Assembly (NCBI GenBank): GCA_964036195.1
Contig: OZ038453.1
Location: 4,293,469 to 4,357,468 of the forward strand
Source: Sphaerolaimus hirsutus
Lineage: Eukaryota; Nematoda; Chromadorea; Monhysterida; Sphaerolaimidae
Direction: 5' to 3'
DNA: 64,000 bases
Positions 1 to 12,480 of this stretch are shown piece after piece; position 1 is the stretch's first letter; each line of letters begins with the position of its first letter. Below the pieces are notes generated by a model. That model did not search any database and had not been told where the DNA came from. It saw only the letters and a list, made by a program, of their open reading frames with translations. The position numbers and the translations under genes are program-made.

Positions 1-182
1 TAAAAATGATTTAAAATTCAACAAAATTTTAGATTCGCTCATCAGATCACGTATCGGGTATAATGGAATTCACAGTAGGTATATTTATTTGATGGGAGGT
101 TTACAAAATAGGCAAAAACGGTTGGGTAAATATATCGCTGTTTTTTGAAATATGAATAAGCACATACTATGGACAAAATTGC

Positions 183-425
183 ACAGCACATGAAGCCTTG
201 GCCGGTGCCTTTCCCGGTGCCTTTTGCTTTGCACTGGTGCTAGCACCTTTGGCACCGGCAAAAAAATGGCACCGCACCGCACCGGCACCGGTGCTATTCT
301 GAAAAAAATGGCACCGGCACCGGCATGGCACCCCTGAAGATTGCAATGGCACCGCACCAGCACCGGTGCTGGTGCCCTTCGGTGCCCAGCACCGGGGCAC
401 CAGTGCCCCGGTGCCTTTACATCAC
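183..425. repeat. GGCACC/CACCGG low-complexity island
   Basis: Almost the whole stretch is built of GGCACC, GCACCGG and GGTGCC words. The open frames across it are products of the repeat. From 426 to 713 I see only AT-rich sequence with no recognisable feature. Confidence 0.7.
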
Positions 426-713
426 TAATAGTGGCACATTCCATGTAAATTTCAGTAATACACTAATCTACATATTTATTTATTTCTTTGCACTGTGCGT
501 GTATTGAATTGAAGCATTCCACCGCACGCATGCACTCAAATGTGAATTGTGCATTTCATTAGTGATGTGAAAATACCTTTATTTGAGAAAAAGTAAATGA
601 AAATAGTATATTATTTTAAAAATTTATATTGCTGTAATTGCAGTCACAAAAGTTGTTTCTCTAAATTTTGCATGCTCTGCTAGTAAAATTAATATCGTAG
701 ATTCTGCAGTAAT

Positions 714-876
714 GGCCCCACACACACTAGTTGACATTGACACTAAATGTCAACTGGTTCCGTTCCTAATTCAAAGATTGCATTTGAACGTCGTTCGTCC
801 ACTCATCAGCAAACTTTAAATCGGGATCGGTACCAGTTGACATTTGGTGTCGATGTCAACTAGCGTGTGGGGGCCC
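714..876. mobile_element. Small TIR element with GTTGACAT ends
   Basis: About 45 bp at 714-758 reappears in reverse complement at 832-876 (ends CACACACTAGTTGACAT and ATGTCAACTAGCGTGTG). This is a 163-bp non-autonomous inverted-repeat element. Related termini flank the larger nested element at 57241-57846. Confidence 0.65.
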
Positions 877-892
877 AATGATGGACGAAATG

Positions 893-1040
893 GAGCCATG
901 GTGCTGGCGCCTTTTGATGACACCAAAGGGAGCCAGCGCTATTCTGCTGTTGGCTACCTGTTCTCTGGTACCATTTTCTTGAATGGTGCCATGGTGCCAT
1001 TGGCACCATTTTTGCTGGTGCCAATTCGTGCCCAGTAACA
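893..1040. repeat. GGTGCC/GGCACC low-complexity island
   Basis: Dense GGTGCCATGG and TTGGCACC words, similar in kind to the island at 183-425. From 1041 to 1970 the sequence is AT-rich and I see nothing else in it. Confidence 0.55.
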
Positions 1041-1970
1041 TAATTTTTAATGGCATTGGAAATGATGCCAAGGTACCCAGACAAAATTTTGTCTGATAAA
1101 ATTCTTTCAAAATGTATCACTTATGTATCCACAACAAAGCAACAATGTGATACTTATGAACATACTCTCACAAAAAATGTAACATTTATTTGTATTTTCT
1201 AAAAAATTTAAATCACACAAAATCTCTCAAAACAAAATATAATTAAATCTCTGTGGAAAATTCTGGCAAAAATATAACTATAGAAAAAGTCATCTTTTTT
1301 CTGGTATTTTAAAATACAAATCTCCTATTTGATTTTCTAAATTATATAAACAGGTAAATAAAAATGACAAAGATAACTCTATTTGTTATGTATAAAAAAT
1401 AAATATAAATACCCAAGATACTGAGTATTTTGCTGATATAAAATTACACTTTCACAACTGCATGCTCATTTATTGCTCTGCATAAAATCCTCTGTTCAAT
1501 TTTACTTTTTTGTAGATTTGCTTTCTGTTGGCGAAATGATTGCATTGTTCTATATTGAGGACTAGATTTTCCTATTAATTTTTTTTGTTGCGTTTTTTGT
1601 ATTTTCTAAAGTGCACTAATAAATTTCTGTTTGTTTTCCATTTGCGCTGTATTTTGAATCACTGTTGAAATATACTCACTCTGCGAGACAATTTACAAAA
1701 TAAAAACTGTTATAATACCGACAAGTTTACAAGTTATGATTGGTAGATATACTGATAAAATTTCAAGTGTATGGTCTATCTTTTTATTTATTTTTATTTT
1801 TTCACGCTGTAGGCTGCAGACATCTGATTATTAATTAAACTCCACGAATTTTCATACTTACCGTTTTATTTATCTACGTCAAACAATCACTTTCCAAAAA
1901 AAAACTTTTACCTTCCATCTAAAAACTTATGATCTATTATTTGATTGCATCAACACAGTAAATCATACAT

Positions 1971-2370
1971 ACCGTATTTCTTCTAATAGAACCGCATTCT
2001 TCCAATAGAAAGGCACCTCCAATACAACGGCATGTTTTGGCACCTTTTTCACCCACGAAAAAATTAAACAGCGGCCTCCTATAAAATGGCAGTTATAAAT
2101 TATGTTGGAAGAGTGCCAAAAACAACAATATTTGAAAGAAGGGTGGTGATAAGATCCCAAGGTGTTCAGAACTATGATTCGGGCGTTGTTTTCACATTTG
2201 GTTTTGTTCGAATTGCTCCGATATAAAAATGTTGCTCATGTTTCATTCAAAATACTATGTTCAAATGAAAAATGTGTGGAAAATATTCGTGAAACAATAG
2301 AACGGCACCTCCAGTAGAACTGATGAAAAAATAAGTGGCGCTCTTCTATTAGAAAAAATAGGGTATTTAT
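1971..2370. mobile_element. TIR element, CTAATAGAACGGC family
   Basis: It begins CCGTATTTCTTCTAATAGAA and ends with the inverse CTATTAGAAAAAATAGGGTA. Internal phrases (CACCTCCAATA..., GGCACCTTTTTC) are shared with the copies at 28614-28795 and 34905-35067, which sit at matching places in the two Shaw arms. Confidence 0.65.
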
Positions 2371-2659
2371 TATCGTTGCATCACTAAATAATACCAGAAT
2401 TCCTCCCGCAGTCCATATTTACAATTCTAAACCACTTAGCAGCTGTGACTTTAATTAATAAAAATGGGATAGATATAAAATTTTAAATACATTTATGTAT
2501 ATTTTTAAATTAAAAAAATGAATGTGGTATTGGCAATGGTGAAAGGGGCGGTCGGCCCCACGAGCATTACAAGATGCATGGAAAGGCAGGCGCCAGGTAA
2601 TTTTTTTAGAATTCTAAAACTTTTTTAAAAATTTATGTGTTTTCCTTTTTATGTGTATT

Positions 2660-3240
2660 TTACACACTTAGACTTCACTTGAAGTAGCCACAGTAGAAAG
2701 TATGTGTGTTGTTGGCAATCCTGCACTCTGTAAAGTGTCATGTTCAAGTGTGAAAGTGATTGTAATTGCAAATGTAATTGTGAAGTGTGAATCAAAATGA
2801 AAATAATAAAAAATTATTACTGAACTTTTCACATTTGACAAATTGCGTTACATTTTACATGACATTTTACACCTTACATGACAGTTTACAGGGTGCGGGG
2901 ATCCGCGCGCGGTGAAGTGCCCTACGCCTCACAATATTTAAATTTATCTCGTGAAGTCACTTCACAGCATTGTGTAAACGTTTCACACCACTATGCAAAT
3001 TCACAAATCTCGCTGATGCTTTCTACCACAAAAAATCTTAGTGAAGCGTGTAGAAGTGCGATCATAAGCGGTCTGAAGTGTCTCAACTTTTCGGAGCACA
3101 TCAGGGGGCTGTGAAGCTGGGTGAAGCATGCGGAAGCTTCACCATAAATCTCGTGAAGTATGTGCAAGTCATCGCATATTCATAAACCCCACTTCACGCA
3201 CATTCATACTTCTTCCACACACTTCACGATGCTTTTTTAC
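2660..3240. repeat. GTGAAG/CTTCAC-rich repeat stretch
   Basis: Many GTGAAGT words in the first half and CTTCAC words throughout, giving a diffuse inverted-repeat character. I find no gene in it; the open frames at 2878-3114 and 3128-3340 resemble no known protein. 2371-2659 shows nothing recognisable. Confidence 0.4.
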
Positions 3241-3242
3241 TG

Positions 3243-3382
3243 TTATACTCGGCGGACATGTTACTCTACCCTTGCACTCATTTATGTCTCATGTTGGAAG
3301 CGTGCCAATGATGATAAAGCGTGCTATTTTGTATAAATAATGAAAAAAATATTGTTGTGAATAAGTTAACGCATAGCGTTCA
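3243..3382 (+). mobile_element. Partial copy of the TATACTCGG 250-bp element
   Basis: Starts TTATACTCGGCGGACATG and continues with the same order of words (TTGGAAGCGTGCCAATGAT, AATAAGTTAACGCATAGCG) as the fuller copies at 9110-9359, 56433-56684 and 62838-63084. The far end is missing. 3383-3810 holds nothing I recognise. Confidence 0.6.
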
Positions 3383-3814
3383 TCTGGATAAATTCACATG
3401 AGCCATTTTTTGCATGTTCAAAATTATTTAAAAAAAACGAAAATGTGACTTTGACACAGACAGCTTCAAATAAAAATCAAACTGAAATTATAATCAATTC
3501 ACGCTCCGTCAACTAGTGCGCGTATTGCAATGGAATTTTTGTATTTAAACCGTTCACATACATATTAATTCATTTAAATTTCATAAATTTACATATTAAT
3601 GTTTTAACTTCCGACTTTCAAAGCTGGGCACCAAAACATTCATCGTTCTCATTCGATACGATTTCTTCATTTTTCACCTACATAGTTAATCCACAATCGA
3701 AGCGAATGCAGTGATGTCATTATTAACCTTAATTAAGGCATTTTTGCCATGGCAACGTGTTCGAATGAAGGCATACACCGGATTTGTTTTGCCATCAACA
3801 AATCCGCGCGAATG

Positions 3815-4070
3815 TGGGGAGAAAAGGCGCCATTTTAGGGCGCCATGGCGCTTGGCGCCCTATTTATTGCTTGGGCGTGTAATAATGGCGCCACGAGATG
3901 GGTTCCATTGTAAATGAAAAGTTTAATTATGGCGCCAATTCTCTCTGAATGACGTACTCTTGAAGCGGCGCTATATTGCTCTTTTTATAGTCTGGCGCCT
4001 TTTTTGGCGCCTGGCGCTATATTTCTTAAAACTGTGCCATCCATGGCGCCCTATTTTATTGGCACTTTTC
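3815..4070. repeat. GGCGCC-rich island
   Basis: About a dozen GGCGCC or GGCGCT words in 250 bp. Similar islands occur at 11430-11490, 25340-25410, 51195-51285, 52558-52690 and 62620-62690, mostly within small transposons. Confidence 0.55.
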
Positions 4071-4379
4071 CAACACTAAAAGCGACCCAGTATGCACTAG
4101 TTAATTTGATGGAAGATTGCCTTATGCGCTAGTGCATTCAGATATTTATAAGTATTTTTACAATAGCAACTTGCAAAGAAGGTAATAATTTTCTATCGCT
4201 TATTTTACATGATACCTAATCTAAACTTTATTAATAATTTTTATCAAAATGAAAGGGATAAATATTTTTGTGATGGAACGCGTGATTGACTTATCCACAG
4301 GTGAATCATGAAGATTTTATTCAAACACAGAAACAATTTTATCCACTTGGGGCAGTCACTGACACTGTAAAATGTACTG

Positions 4380-4700
4380 AAAAATGTCAAATGTCATGTA
4401 GATTTGCCATTTTTTACATGATTTTTGACACTTTGAATGACATTTGACATTTGACATGCCCTTTTTCCATGACATTTTACAGGGTCTTTTACATGACATT
4501 TTACAGGGTCCTCTACATGACATTTTACAGGGTCTTTTACATGACATTTTACAGGGTCCTCTACATGACATTTTACAGGGTATTTTACATGACATTTTAC
4601 AGGGTCCTCCTCTACACGACATTTTACAGGATCTTTTACATGACATTTCAGGGGTCTTCTATATGACATTTGACATTTTACATGGTCGTTTTCAAGGTCA
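4380..4700. repeat. Tandem repeat, TACATGACATTTTACAGGGTC unit (21-24 bp)
   Basis: Roughly eight near-identical units between about 4466 and 4680, flanked by inverted GTAAAATGT/ACATTTTAC words at 4370 and 4680. The periodic open frames on both strands are products of the repeat. Single copies of the motif are scattered over the window. Confidence 0.8.
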
Positions 4701-7434
4701 GGGACTGGCACCTGACAGGTATTTTCAACTTCAGATAGCATAATGATTCATTGTATTCATAATGAGCTGACTGAATACAATACAGATAATATTACCATAT
4801 TTTGATGAATAAGGTCATACGTAGTATGAAAAATTATGCACCAAATTCACGGATTTTCATACATAACTTACACTTTGGTATAATATAAACTATTTTCAAA
4901 ATATAAACTGCACAAATTACCGTGTGACTTCATTCATCAAAATATGGTAACTTTCTGGTAAATCGTACAGTCCGATAAGTATAGCAAGATTTTTATTGAA
5001 CACCGGTAAAGTACACATTTAGCATTCCCAGGTGGGTGTAAATGAAATGCATGTTTCCATGTGATTCGAATAGTGATGGATAAAACGTGACTGCGTCACT
5101 TTGTTAAGTGGCAAAATTCGGAAAAAGTGCCAAATGTCTGTGATTGTGAAGTGACAAAGTGAGTTAATACTTGTGTTCCCTAAATGTGTTTACTTGGAAG
5201 TTACTTGTTTTGTGTCCACTGACATGTAACATTTTTTTTTAAATTTTGAAAATTAGATAATGTTTTAATTTTTTTAAATGTAAATCTCTTTGCCACGAAT
5301 TTGAAACTTTGTTAGAATCTTGTCACTTTCTATATACCAGAGTTGTTAAATATTGGTATTTTTGGGAAGCATAATCATAAATACACTTTCCAAATTTTGT
5401 TTATTTTTATTATAGTGTAAGACATTTTAAATTGTGAGAAAGCATAAAAATAGTAAGTGTAAAACATTTTCTAGAAAATTTCACAACATTCCAAAATTTC
5501 ACAACAATAAATTCAACAATGTGTAAAAAGGACGGCGTGCAACAAATTTTACACTTTCCCAGGACCCACCCCCAGGTATTTCGCCCAGGAAAGCGTAACA
5601 AAGCTTAATGGAATTTTATGGTAGTGTAAGTGTAGGTAAGCCTAAATATAAATACCCAAATACCTGGGTATTTTAGGAAAGCGTAATTACGCTTTTGCTT
5701 TCTACAATTAAGTCACATCACAGAATTCAATTGGCACCAGCGTCACAAATCCATGGAACATTTTTATCACCAGTGCCATTGTATTGTATTTAAATAAAAT
5801 ACCTACATATGATATTTTATAACCTGTCATTTATAGACAGACAAGGACGTATTATGTTTTTGTTTGCATAACCATCTAGGTACTTTCGCAAATGCAATAG
5901 AATTTAATATAGGCTTTTTCCCCCAGTTGTATTGCTATTGAAATTTTCAGTGAGGTACGGATGTTTCTCTAGGGTCATGTAAAGTGTCAAATTTTTAATT
6001 AACTTAATTCATTTTACCTGTGTAACATTAAGTTTGAAAATATAAAGTAAAGTTGATTGGTGTTGAGCATATTTGTAAAATGTATTTACTTTTACTTGAT
6101 AAATGCGTATACTCGAGGTACACGAGTACTGTGTAAATACGTTTACCTTCCATCAGAAAAAAGTACCTGTACTCGCTTTTATGTATACTTTTTGAGGATA
6201 CTCATCAAGTACAGAAAACGTGTTTTAGATAGGCTTCTTCAATGCCAAGAAGCGTGAAAACCCTAGAAATAGGGTACCCAGCAAAAATGGGGATATTAAC
6301 ACAAATATAGACAAAAACAGCTGAAAATAAGCAAAAATGCATTTACACTAGTGACTTAGAAGGGAAACGAATGAGGCAATGAAAATGTGCAAAAGTTACG
6401 AAAATGAGTGATTTGAGTGAAAATTGGGGCAAAAGTTATCAAGAATACTCAATTTTACTTTTTCCGGGTGAAATGAAAAGTACGTTTACTTATATATTCA
6501 TGAATAAAAGTGAAAAATTTACGTTCTGTTTTCTGCAATCAGGGGATGAGTAAAAATGGATACTTTACACTTCCATATACTTTCAAAAAAGTTCAGTAAA
6601 TACTTTTAACAACTCTGCTGTTGAGTTCAGTTGTGTCAAAGTCCTGAACTTGTTTTAAAGTATTCATGTTTATGTTTTTTAAAGTACTTTAAATTTACTC
6701 AACATTCTAGTAGGGTCCAAATCGGATCACGATCTCAATCCTGAATCCTGATACTTTTGTTCAGTTTCTGGACCAGAACCCAATCACAGAAAAATTTGTC
6801 AAATTTACCAAATGACTTTTTTGCACTGTTAAATGTGAACAGTTTCCATTTTATGCCCATTTTCTGGCATAAAATGAGGGAAATCTTTCTTTGAAGTAAT
6901 TTTTGCATTTAGTAAGAAAAATGAAGGAAAAATCTCTGAATACTATAACTTTCTTCAAAATTGTGATCCTGAACTTTCTGCATGCAATAAATTATTGGAT
7001 AGGCAGCTTGTTGTAAGCGGGGTTGGCAAAATCTCTGGAAAATTAAAGAATAAAATAAAATAGAAAAAAAACATAAATAAAATTGAAATAGAAAAAATTT
7101 TTTATAGAATTGAGTTAGTAAAAAGAGTTTTTAGTAAAAAGAAGATGCAAAGAACAACCCCCCCCCCCCTGAATCCATTTTTTACTTGTTATGCATATTG
7201 CACTTTATCAAACATTCATGACTTCAGATCAAGTTTGGCACGGAAAAGTGCTTAAATAAAGTTATAAGAGAATGCTCATACATTGACAGTGATGTTTCAC
7301 ACTGTAGAAGTATGTGGAAGTGCATTGGCTGGATATTATAGGTAGATATGCTACACGGGACGTTTTTTGTTGCATTTTTCTCCGTATGGGTAAGTTACAA
7401 ACGACAATTTACCACTGGGATTTCAAGAAATTTC
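4701..7434. other. Gene-free AT-rich stretch
   Basis: No convincing coding region. 6073-6220 is related to 32930-33080 inside the insertion at 32856-33272 (ACGTTTAC, GATAAATGCGTATACTCGAG-type words). 7016-7150 resembles the hAT-like element at 24421-24737 (GGGGTTGGCAAAATCTC followed by A-rich AATAAAAT words). Confidence 0.5.
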
Positions 7435-7552
7435 TGGCGAAAAAATAATCCACCCCTCGAAATCCCCCCCCCCCCTCGTTAAACCCCCTTAAAATTTCCA
7501 CTCTGTAAAAATAAACCCCCTGGGGGGTTATTCGAGGAAATACGGTATCACC
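7435..7552. mobile_element. Fragment of a CCGTATTTCCTC-family element
   Basis: C-rich CCCCTCGAAATCCCCCC words end in GAGGAAATACGGTA. Only one terminus is recognisable. This is the most abundant small element family of the window. Confidence 0.5.
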
Positions 7553-7957
7553 GCTTATTAATACTCGGTAGCATGTAGACATGGAAAGTTTACACTAAAA
7601 ATGCCACAAAACCAATGAAAAAAAATCACCAATGGTATTACTTTGTATGTGAATTGCGTGCAAAAAACGCAAAATACATGTGATGTGAATGCTTAGGTAC
7701 TAAAAATTTCCGCATCCGTTTTTCATCAGTTTCAATGTTTGTGTTTTTTAAACATTAAAAAAACCCGCCAGACATCATATTCATCTCGTCATTTCATAAC
7801 ATTATTGTTGACATTTATAATTCTGAATAAAATACTGTCCCATTCCTTGCAAAACGTAAAAAACAATGCCCGGGGAGATTTCGATGTACCATAGTCAAGA
7901 AAAATATTTGTAAATAAATGCATTTGCATTTACCGTATTATCTCGAAATACCCCCAG

Positions 7958-8929
7958 GGGCCAGATTTAATTCTCGTGTAATGCGCCCTACATGCACGTA
8001 ATGCGCCCGAAATCGGGCAGCCTCCCGACAAATTGATTACGGTTGCCCTACGTGCACGCCCCTCCCGAAAACGCAATTCAATTGCATGTAGGGAGGGGCA
8101 TGTCAGGTGTAGGTCAACCGTAATCAATTTGTCGGGAGGCTGCCCGATTTCGGGCGCATTACGTGCATGTAGGGCACATTACTTCTGGAAATTTTTACAA
8201 AAAAGAAAATGTTAAATCTCTCATCAAAACATGTTTGAAAAAAACATCAGTTGTATGGTACTACAAGCAATGCTGTGAAATATTGTTGGCATGATTCCGT
8301 CATTTGATTATTACCGACGATTTTCACAGCGCGCGATGACTGCGTCTCGCCGCTGTCACCCACTTTTCCCATCTCAAGCCAGTTATGTATAAAAGGCAAG
8401 TGCAGTGCATTTCGTACCATGTCTGAATTTTGTGCTGAATATACTACATCTACAACAAATTCAAACAATATTTTCTTCACAACAAAAATTAATGGCATTT
8501 CAAATGTTAGTACTGAGTCAAAAACGATTGCTCTCTGACTATAACTTCGGGCTGAATGAAATCAACTATAAACCGAACGGAATCCGTCCGCTCAATTTCG
8601 AATTTGTAACATTTGTAATCCAAAACATAATATGTTACATATGTACTTAGATCGAACACTATTGCAGTCAAATGTGCGTCGATTTTTCATTACAATTTTA
8701 CCACTCCCGACAGCATTTTGCTCGAGGGCAGATCTTGTTTTCTTTTTTTATTTTGTCGGCCGAGCGCCCGACAAAACGTGAGAATTGAATGAAAAATTTA
8801 TTTGTAGGGCGCCTTACGCGCATAACTCGGCTATGCATTGTACATGGTTTTGTCGGCCGTGTAGGGAGACGCGTGTAGGGTGTAGTGCATAACTTAAGAA
8901 TATTTGTAGGGAGAATTAAATCTGGCCCC
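7958..8929. mobile_element. Nested TIR element with internal 63-bp hairpin
   Basis: Starts GGCCAGATTTAATTCTC and ends with the inverse GAGAATTAAATCTGGCC. Near its left end, 7983-8045 and 8114-8176 are reverse complements with about one mismatch over 63 bp, a very stable hairpin with a 68-bp loop. No transposase is visible; the open frame at 8405-8650 resembles nothing known. Confidence 0.7.
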
Positions 8930-9109
8930 AGGGGGTTATGATTTCAGAGTGAAAATTTTGAGAGGGGGGTATTTCGAGGGGGGGCGTATTCGAGGGGTGT
9001 TATTATGTCGACAGAAATTTTCGTAAATATAGTAGTAAAGAATGGGCTTTTACATAACCAAAACTGGTAATAAACGTCACCAAACGGAACGTATCAGAAC
9101 ATTCAAACG

Positions 9110-9359
9110 TATACTCGGCGTACGTGATACTCTGCCCTCGCACTGATTTATGTCTCGTGTTGGAAGCGTGCCAATGATTATTAAATCATGCGATTTCCGT
9201 AAAAATATGAAAAAAATTCATCGATGTGAATATGTTAATGAATAACATTATAACAACAATCAATTTTGTCATCTTTTTATGAAACTCAGACGCGTTAACC
9301 ATCGTTGGCACACTTCCAGCGGGAACCACGCGTGCAGGGTGTAAAGTAACCGGAGTATA
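9110..9359 (+). mobile_element. 250-bp TATACTCGG...CCGGAGTATA element
   Basis: Inverted ends TATACTCGG and CCGGAGTATA enclose 250 bp. A second inverted pair lies inside: GTTGGAAGCGTGCCAATGAT against ATCGTTGGCACACTTCCAGC. Other copies are at 56433-56684 (reverse), 62838-63084 and 3243-3382 (partial), with a diverged relative at about 61461-61680. Confidence 0.75.
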
Positions 9360-10210
9360 AATTGAGCCATGCAAACTATGTATTTATTGCTGCGATGAGA
9401 TTTGGCCCCAATGAATACATCATGTACACTGTATACTTACATGATGTATATCATTCAAGACGGGGGGTATTTCGAGGGGGGGTTTTTTCCTCAGCTCGAG
9501 AACACATGGGGGTATTCCGAGGGGGGTTAATTTAAGGGGGGGGGGGGTATTTCGAGGAAATACGGTATTTTTAATGACTGTCTTGTATTTGTACACAAAT
9601 TTCCAATCGAACCCAATCACCAAGTGCGTCTATAATATTTTTCACAAATTATGCGTCCAAAAATACTTATGTCTTAGTCGATAACGCGCAGTTGAATACA
9701 AAAAAATGCACGCACTTTTACAAAAAAATATATTTAAAAAAATAAAACGAGCCACGTTCGCATAGAAGTGACGAATGTTTTTTTCCCGAAATGTTTCTTC
9801 TTTTTTGAACAATTTTTATTATTTTTAAATGATGACGTCAAGATCGAGTGTTTCCTTCAGAAAAATGCATAGCATGCGGTTTACATGTAAAATGATCATT
9901 ATTTGACGCACGTAATTTAATTGACACTTTGAATGTACAATGCATTCATTATTCACTAGGCGGAGTAATTAAAAACGGGGCAGATAAATACGTATTTACG
10001 GTTAGCTGAGGTCTTGAATTAAGTAGCGATGGAAATGGAAAATATACAAGATTTCTATTTTTGGCGCCATGGAACCAGGTTCCAGTCCCAAACCCTGTAA
10101 AATGTCAAATGTCATGTAAAGTGTCTAAATACATGTAAAATGACCAGTCCAGTAAAAGAATAATCGAAAGTTTGACATTTTACATGGTCTGGGAGTTCCA
10201 CTGGGGGCTA

Positions 10211-10565
10211 GTTCCGCAAGTGGAAAAGTTAAGAGTTAAAAGTCAAGAGTTGAGTAAAATGACAAATGGCAAGTTAAGAGTAAAGTTAAATGATAAATGA
10301 TGAGTTAAGAGACAAGAGTAAATTTAAAAGTAACATTAAATGACAAATGATTAGTTAAGAGATAAAAGTAAAGTTAAGAGTCAAGCAAGTGTATCCAAAT
10401 CCTATTTTTTTTGTATCCAGATCTTATGTTTTTGTATACAAATCTTATTTTTCGACATAAAATGTGGATACAAAAAAAAGATTTGGATACGAAAAATAAG
10501 ATTTGGATACACTTGCTCGACTCTTGCTCTTATGTTTTAACTCTTAACTTGTCCACTTGCGGAAC
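10211..10565. repeat. Imperfect inverted repeat, GTTCCGCAAGTGG ends
   Basis: GTTCCGCAAGTGGAAAAGTT at 10211 is mirrored by AACTTGTCCACTTGCGGAAC ending at 10565. Between them runs purine-rich GTTAAGAGTAAAG sequence and a central inverted pair of ATCCAAATC/GATTTGGAT words. Probably a foldback MITE. 9568-10210 has no gene; a GTAAAATGTCA-type repeat lies at about 10095-10195. Confidence 0.6.
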
Positions 10566-11167
10566 CGGCACCAGATTGTACATACAGAGACTACAGTTGT
10601 CTACTAAAATATCGAGAGAAAAATTGTAAATCAGCTCTGAACGCATTTGAGTTTACGTGAATGAGTTATTTTGAATCCCCGTCAACTATAGTTGACAGAC
10701 ACCTGATTCTGGTGAACTAAAATGCATTTAAAGCTGATTTAGGAGTTTTTCAAATTTTTGAAATGTAGGTAAAAAGCTAAATAATGAGTGTAGGGCCATT
10801 CAATTAGAATGTAAGGTATTTAACGTGTGCACAATTTCACTTTATTTTCGAATTTCGATTTAAAAAGAATGTTCACTTTTCAACACCGTGTAGCGCCGCC
10901 ATTCAAATTTTTTTAAACACCAGAATTTTTCAGGATTTTCAGGAAAAGTTTTCTTCCCACCACTAGTACCAGTGGGCACTAATATAAATTTCCTTCGATC
11001 AGTTGTACACTGTGGAAATGCTGCAAATGCTTCAATAAGTGCCCCTTGTATAACTCCCTCTGGGAGATAAGTGAGCAAATATAAACACACCTTTGATATA
11101 AATATTGAATACCGTAAAGTCTCTATTTTGGCGACCCCCCTCCAATAGTGCGACCCCTTTGGGCACG

Positions 11168-11592
11168 CTGTGCAAGAACGTAGCCAGGGGGGGGGGGGCG
11201 GGGGGGGGCGGCCGCCCCCCTATCCCGGGTCGGACAAGAAAATATGCCCGAAATGGCACTTCCGTAAAGCGATTTTGTCGCAAGTTCGGAAAAAATTTGA
11301 ACGCAAGCGCGCATTTCGGCGCCGCACAGTAGATTTTAGTTATACCCATGATTGAGGACCAAAAAAGTACTTGAAATGCGTCCCCGGCGCTGTATATGAA
11401 TGTAAAATACATACATGTACAGTAATATTTGGCGCCAATGGCGCCATGGCGTGGCGCCTACGAATGGCGCTGGCACCAAGGCGCCGTTCCTTTACCACAG
11501 GGTCAAATTTTAGGGGGGGGCGCCCCCCCCCCGTTCGCCGAGCTCCGTATACAATCCGCCCCCCCCACCCCCGCTCAAAAATCACTAACATT
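11168..11592. mobile_element. Diverged relative of the CAGGG(A/C)CGTATCC element
   Basis: It shares the order of parts with 25112-25531 and 50946-51386: a G-run after GTAGCCAGG, GCGCAAGCGCGCATTT, a GGCGCCATGGCG block, a G-run/C-run, and CCGCTCAAAAATC near the end. The termini are decayed. 10566-11167 has no supportable gene. Confidence 0.5.
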
Positions 11593-11615
11593 AGCATAAC
11601 AAACCATTCAAAATA

Positions 11616-12080
11616 TACCGTATTACCTCGAAATACCCCCATGGGGGTTTATTATTTCGCCAGCAAAATTTGAGGGGGGGTTAATTCGAGGGGGGGGGGG
11701 GGTATATTCGAGGGGGGGGGGTATTCGAGGGGGGGGGGTTTATTGTTTCCTCAGAAATTTTCGTAAGGACCGTAGTAAATAGTAGGCATTTTCATACCCA
11801 AAACAGGTAAAAAATGTGTGCAAACGGAGATATATTTGGACATAAAAACGTAGATAGCTACACAAACTAGTCTATGTGTAGCTGCAATGTAAATTAACAG
11901 TAATATACATCATGTACATTGCATACATGACGTATTTATTATGTACGTGACGTACATCATTCCGAAGGGGGGGGGGTATTTCGAGGGGGGTTTATTATTT
12001 CCCCAGCCCATTTTGAGGGGGGGGGGTTTATTCGAGGGGGGGATCAATTCAAGGGGGGGATAATTCGAGGTAATACGGTA
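11616..12080. mobile_element. CCGTATTACC-family TIR element, 465 bp
   Basis: Perfect family ends: TACCGTATTACCTCGAAATA at 11616 and CGAGGTAATACGGTA at 12080. The interior (GACGTACATCATTCCGAAGG) matches the element in Shaw intron 5 that is split by the Bel/Pao insertion (36379-36424 plus 48708-49104). Confidence 0.75.
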
Positions 12081-12480
12081 AACAAAAAGCATTCTCCCTG
12101 TCGACTTATTTGATGGTTTACGGTATGCTTTAATAGACAAATTTCCACCTGTCAGTTCACTGTTATAATGTTATTCAGCCTACGTATTTGTAAAATTTGT
12201 CATTTTACCATTGCAATTTAATCTACATATCTATAACTCTTGAATTCTAAATACATGCATGTAAATATTTATATTTACAATAAATTATTACTCTCATCAT
12301 GTTTTCAATAATTCGTGAATTTTCTGGCATTTAAATTTTATATTTTTCTTTGAAGGATGAAGAAAATTAGTTCAGGTAATGGTTCATGGATTGTAATTAA
12401 TTCTTTGAAATTCTTTTATGGCCATACATTTTTGTGTTAAGTGCGACGGTGTTAAGTGTCATGTGTAGTAAATATACACA

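Larger units (their letters stand above)
7931..9567. mobile_element. CCGTATT-family TIR element with nested insertions
   Basis: Outer ends are TACCGTATTATCTCGAAATA at 7931 and GAGGAAATACGGTA ending at 9567. Inside lie a second TIR element (about 7958-8929) and a 250-bp element (9110-9359). The pure C/G runs beside the ends are typical of the family. Confidence 0.65.

Noticed and set aside
2878..3340. Two ORFs of 70-78 codons
   Set aside because: Repeat-derived sequence, no splice or family support.
4444..4690. Possible CRISPR-like array
   Set aside because: Units are contiguous without unique spacers, and the DNA is animal nuclear.
4356..4743. Cys/Lys-rich periodic ORFs on both strands
   Set aside because: All frames over the tandem repeat are open; translation of a minisatellite.
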